Of a stretch of DNA of 64,000 bases, positions 60,205 to 64,000 are shown in pieces. The notes under the pieces are model-generated. The model was not told the DNA's origin. It did no database searches and saw only the letters and a list, made by a program, of their open reading frames with translations. Numbering within the stretch: the first letter of the stretch is position 1; every line of letters starts with the position of its first letter. A program made the translations under genes and the position numbers. This DNA is from Sipunculus nudus (Eukaryota > Annelida > Sipuncula > Golfingiida > Sipunculidae), in contig CM049314.1 in assembly GCA_026874595.1 (NCBI GenBank), forward strand, positions 55,657,812 to 55,721,811. Reading direction: 5' to 3'.

Positions 60205-61384
60205 TTTGTATTTATAGACTAAATGACGAACTTTTGCTGCTATGATCAGTCAACTATGCAATTGACTTTCATAAAAGCAAGAACAAACGCTACCATGATC
60301 AGTCAACCATGCAGTCGACTTTCATGATAACAAGAAAATCCTTTGGAAATTGCTATCAATGACAAATATAAAATGTCTCTGATATTTGATTAGTACTCTT
60401 AACTATGTGAATCAGTGCTGTGTCGGTGCATATGTCGAATGTTTGACTTCATCCAACTGTAAACCATAAACTAGGCAATTAAATGACAACTCACAACACG
60501 ATCAAATGATAGAGGGGCAAAAAAATAAAGGCAACTAATGTTGGATGATCGAATGGATAAGGCAAATATGGATAATAAAGAAAAATTTAAAGTGTGTGAC
60601 TGTAGTTTGTGTTAAGTTTTAAGTCAATTTAAAAGGTTAAAAGGTTGTTGACATGAAAAAAAATGTCAATAGTGGATCAAAGTGTCACTAGGTGGCAGCA
60701 CATGTTTATTGTACGTACGCACGACGGTAAAGACTTGTGTCACCAGGCGACACTAGGTGGCAGCATATAAACACAGCGACACTAGGTGGCAGCACAGCCA
60801 AAAGGGAGTGAAAAATTCCTCAGGATGAATAAACGATAATAATCAGACGAATTGCTTGATAAAATGGTGAATAGCAAGTAGCAAGTATCCCTATCTTTAA
60901 ATGACTAGTACATAATATAGTTACAAATATAGTGTACCTTTACCTAAACATATAGTGAATACAATATAGTAGTACATGCAATGACAGCAATTATTAAAAC
61001 CGAGTCCATATGAAAAACAAAACGAAATACTCACAAGAGTCCTACGAAATAGTGATCCAACAGATCCAGTGAGGCGACGAAATGTATCTGTTAGAAGTCC
61101 ATTTAATGTGTTTTTCAAACAAACCAAGTCCCGGTGCTAGACTAAGACAAACAGGTTATGGTCCAACACGAATTATTTCGTTCCTCAACAATGTTAATAA
61201 GCCTGCGTTGTGCAGCGTACAGCGTCACTCGAAGAAAGAAAACTGAGCTCAGTATGGTAAACTGTGTCACGCCTGACTGCGCCTCAGAGCTGGTGTGCAC
61301 CCCAGCTAGAGGGAACGCGACTTAAGACTTAAGCGAGTGCGTCTTGGCGTCCTGCATGGCGACACTAGCGATATGGAGAAAGAA
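60205..61384 (-). other. Untranslated leader of the gypsy element
   Basis: About 1.2 kb lies between the primer binding site and the first ATG. It contains two related blocks near 60238-60335 (ATGATCAGTCAAC(T/C)ATGCA with GACTTTCAT) and three copies of ACTAGGTGGCAGCA (60687-60794), which resemble CTCF sites. Minus-strand ORFs at 60921-61127 and 61306-61521 have no recognisable domain. Confidence 0.7.
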
Positions 61385-61405
61385 CGAATCCCAGCAGGGC
61401 CTCCA
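61385..61405 (-). other. Primer binding site, tRNA-Thr-like
   Basis: Minus strand TGGAGGCCCTGCTGGG then ATTCG, one base after the 5' LTR. Its complement ends CAGGGCCTCCA and has the T-arm pattern TCCCAG, like the 3' end of animal tRNA-Thr (AGT) with one mismatch as I recall that sequence. Confidence 0.8.
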
Positions 61406-61406
61406 T

Positions 61407-62141
61407 TATAACAGTCCTTCGACTGGGTTAACAAAAGGGGAAGTGTCCTCTCTCTTCCATCATACGACAACAAACGACTGATGTGGTGAAAAGGGTTTAC
61501 TGTGAAGTAATAAACATACAAAGGTTATGGCGTGTTGCCATTACGAAGTTTGGTGACGGATTCTCCTCCTATCTTTTTCTATTACAATGGAATTTTATAT
61601 ATATATATATACTGTGTTAGTTACAATCCAGAGACATTTTAAGAAATACAATATTCAGATGCAAATGGGTTACAAGCAGTATTACAGAATGTCATTAGAC
61701 AAACGCACTATAATACAAAAGTACAGTGGATACTCTTGTGAAGACAAATAAGAGGCTTAATAGAGTGTTATAATACAAGACTGAAAATTATGAAATGAAT
61801 TACGCCATTGACACACAAACATTGATATTTGTAGTAACCTTGTACGAAATTACGAACGCATATAGTAATGACTATCATAGGCAATGAAGGCAATGCTTAC
61901 CTGTGAAGTAATAAACATACAACGGTTATGGCGTGTTGCCATTACGAAGTTTGGTGACGGAATGGCGCAAAAATGGAGAATATTGAAGTCGTTTTGGCGG
62001 CAGAGTCAGATGTCAGGTGCAGTGTGACGTGTGCATATTAGATAAGTGAACTTAACCCTATAAGGATATATATGCAAATGACTAATTAACTAGTGATGCC
62101 CCCTGTCGGACATCATAGACACTAAAATGAACTTAAAAGGC
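61407..62141 (-). repeat. 5' LTR of the gypsy element
   Basis: Partner of 53917-54652. The internal 60-bp direct repeat is at 61501-61560 and 61902-61961. The leader and primer binding site lie at lower coordinates, which fixes this as the 5' LTR of a minus-strand element. Confidence 0.93.
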
Positions 62142-62145
62142 TATA

Positions 62146-62900
62146 AATTGGGTGCCCTCTATTGGGCATCACGTACACTATCGGAGTCTACACCTGAGCC
62201 TGTTACATATATATCATGCAATATGATGCAGCATTTTTGGTGTTTTCATTTTCCAAGTTAAAATCCAACCATGGTAACTGTTTTTTTTAAGCTCGTCTGA
62301 TATTTGGAGTCATGAGGTCAAAGGTCAAGGTCACAGGGCAGAAGGCATTATTCAGTATAATGTGATATTACAGTCTTAATCAGGATTTTTGCTGGACCAC
62401 ATCATGATCAGGGTTTGGACTGGTCAAATTCCTTAATGGGATTTGGTCTGGACGTTATAAAAATATTCTCATTATCAAATTCAGCTAAGCGCTGTGACCC
62501 ATAGGTCCCTTGTTTAATTCAGCAACATTTTACTAATTATTACTACTAGGTCTTGAATGTCAAAATTCAAGCTGAAGCACTAAGCTGAATAGCAGTTGAT
62601 GAGTTTATTTCTATATAAACATTATTTCTATATCATCAATATTAGTCATAGGTAACAGATTTGAACCTGATATTTTTTTTACCCCATTATCACTCAGCTG
62701 TGTGTGTGTGTTTGGGGGGGGGGGGGGGTGGGTAAGCTGTCACTAGTCTCAGTGATTGGAAGCATAAGGTTTGTTTTTAATCAGGTTTGTATTTGTGGTA
62801 ATTCAGGTCAGTTGTAAAATATGATATGGTGGCCATTTCATGCATTTATTTCTACTCAAAAAACCAGTGAAATTTCAGGGAATTATTTTACAGTTGGCTA
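62146..62900. other. Spacer right of the gypsy element
   Basis: No gene. It includes AGGTCAAAGGTCAAGGTCA (62315-62333), a GT run passing into a G run (62699-62729), and TTCAGCTAAGCGCTGTGACC (about 62481), which resembles sequence near 32088 and 9625. Confidence 0.5.
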
Positions 62901-63367
62901 TACGCTCTTTACACAGCACTTTACCTATAGGCCTACTACCTATATCGTAAGCGCCCTTTGTTTTGACCTCGTATCCTGAATTGCTACACCAGAGGGGAGC
63001 ACTGTATTTTGGTCCAATCAGATGAGACCCTGTGCTGGAGATAAAACGGTTTACGAGCCAAGCGAGGAATACACGGAGCCAATGTTGTTCATTGAATTTG
63101 TTTGGAGTGACAGCTCATTGCCCTGGCAACCGTTTGAACAAGCCACAGACTCAGAGAGAATGGCCCCACACATGGTTTCTGGGCAGAGCCTGATGCCTGT
63201 GGAGTGTTTGTTGACTGGCATTTGGTTGGCTGCTTGTCACATCAGCAGTTTTTTCAGCAGACAGGCCCACCACCTGGTGTTTAAGTGCATCATAAATGGT
63301 CAAAGCAGGCAGTGGTAAAATCAGTAGCTTCTTTTTAAGCGTAAGATTTCCACTGCTTTGGGAGCGT
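62901..63367. mobile_element. 467-bp relative of the MITE family, with 10-bp target duplication
   Basis: It begins TACGCTCTTTACACAGC and ends CTTTGGGAGCGT, the same two ends as the 99-bp element at 41869-41967 in reverse orientation. It is flanked by CAGTTGGCTA (62891-62900) and CAGTTGACTA (63368-63377), 9 of 10 matching. The inside is unrelated to the shorter copies except near the ends and holds a 98-codon plus-strand ORF (63022-63318) that I do not recognise. It may be a longer deletion derivative or one that captured host sequence. Confidence 0.82.
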
Positions 63368-63377
63368 CAGTTGACTA

Positions 63378-64000
63378 CTGACAACTCTGTTGAAGCAATG
63401 AAACTGGAGTGTATCTTTTATCCTTGTTCCCCTGAAAAAGTTTGTCTATGATCTATTCATGATCTTTTTAATATCACATGCCTGTTCAAACAGTTGAATT
63501 TCTTGAATGAATTTGTTGCAGCCTTTTCCTTTTACATATAATAATTTGCAGTGATATATATATATGTACACGTTCATTTAATAGTAATCATATGTAATAT
63601 TTAATTAATAATTTATTAAAGTGTATGCACATTTATTTAATATGCAGCAAGACAAATACCCTTTCCTTTATACAAATATCTAATTGATAGTCATAAAGTA
63701 TGGTAGGTCTAATATGTGTTTGTCCTTCATCCATAGGTTTATGCATTTCCAAAATAAAAAAAAAAATGTGCACAATTTTCAGAACCTGCCTAATAAAACT
63801 ACCTTCTGATAAAACCACTTGAGACCAGTCCCTTGCATGGTCACATAAGACAGGTTCACTTGTTTATTTGTTGCCAAGACATATATAGTACTGTCAGCAA
63901 GTATATGGGTATGTGTGTTGCACTTAAACAGTTTAGTGAATTTATAACATAACTTTCACACATATTGTTTTTGTTGATAATGGAGTATACCTTGCTTGGT
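63378..64000. other. Right-end spacer
   Basis: AT-rich, with a short TA tract near 63556 and an A run near 63757. No gene recognised. Confidence 0.5.

Larger units (their letters stand above)
53917..62141 (-). mobile_element. Ty3/gypsy LTR retrotransposon, full length but defective
   Basis: Two LTRs of about 735 bp enclose, in minus-strand order, a primer binding site, a leader of about 1.2 kb, an RRM-like ORF, gag, a -1 frameshift signal, protease, reverse transcriptase, RNase H and integrase. The order PR-RT-RH-IN identifies Ty3/gypsy. A 4-bp TATA occurs on both sides (53913-53916 and 62142-62145) and may be the target duplication, though it is low complexity. No envelope-like ORF is seen. 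Defects are two in-frame stops in pol, a frame break between protease and RT, a frame change between the RRM ORF and gag, and an inversion in integrase. No clear polypurine tract adjoins the 3' LTR. Confidence 0.95.

Overview
The window is AT-rich, intron-containing animal DNA. It holds short tandem TA tracts, long G runs, minisatellites, hAT-like and Mutator-like DNA transposons, an L1/Tx1-like LINE remnant and a Ty3/gypsy element. The repeat style (for example the AGGTCAAAGGTCAAGGTCA motif and CAGCGCCCCCTAG satellites) together with an expanded SLC16-like transporter family suggests a mollusc, perhaps a bivalve or gastropod. That assignment is inference from style, not from a marker gene.

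Left half (1-40.7 kb): the organising feature is a large direct segmental duplication, copy A at about 3.4-16.5 kb and copy B at about 26.8-40.7 kb. Each copy carries one complete five-exon gene on the minus strand for a 12-helix SLC16 (monocarboxylate transporter)-like protein (A about 420 aa, B about 423 aa). All splice junctions are in matching phase, and both short 3' exons could be found by eye. Behind each gene lie a 27-bp minisatellite, a 63-bp minisatellite and a roughly 1.8-kb AT-rich segment with G runs and a SINE-like piece. Copy A has a second tandem partial copy of this last part (16.5-18.5 kb). A third, decayed SLC16-like copy lies in the opposite orientation at 0.4-1.3 kb. Between the duplicons (18.5-26.8 kb) are one or two orphan exon candidates and diverged tandem repeats.

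Middle (40.7-53.9 kb): mostly non-genic. It holds a long perfect palindrome, a 99-bp MITE with a perfect 10-bp target duplication, a LINE 3' remnant, a 323-bp tandem repeat carrying CTCF-like motifs, a second diverged tandem repeat, a candidate promoter with a first-exon donor, a 1.24-kb hAT-type element and a nested inverted-repeat structure.

Right (53.9-62.1 kb): an 8.2-kb Ty3/gypsy LTR retrotransposon on the minus strand. Its LTRs are nearly identical, the primer binding site looks tRNA-Thr-like, and an RRM-like ORF precedes a PNMA-like gag with a CCHC knuckle. The gag/pol junction has a textbook -1 frameshift signal (A_AAA_AAC, then a 10-bp perfect hairpin 7 nt downstream), followed by protease, reverse transcriptase, RNase H and integrase. 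The element is dead: it has two in-frame stops, a frame break between protease and RT, and an internal inversion of about 0.85 kb that flips the second half of integrase onto the plus strand. A longer relative of the MITE family (467 bp, imperfect 10-bp target duplication) follows at 62.9 kb.
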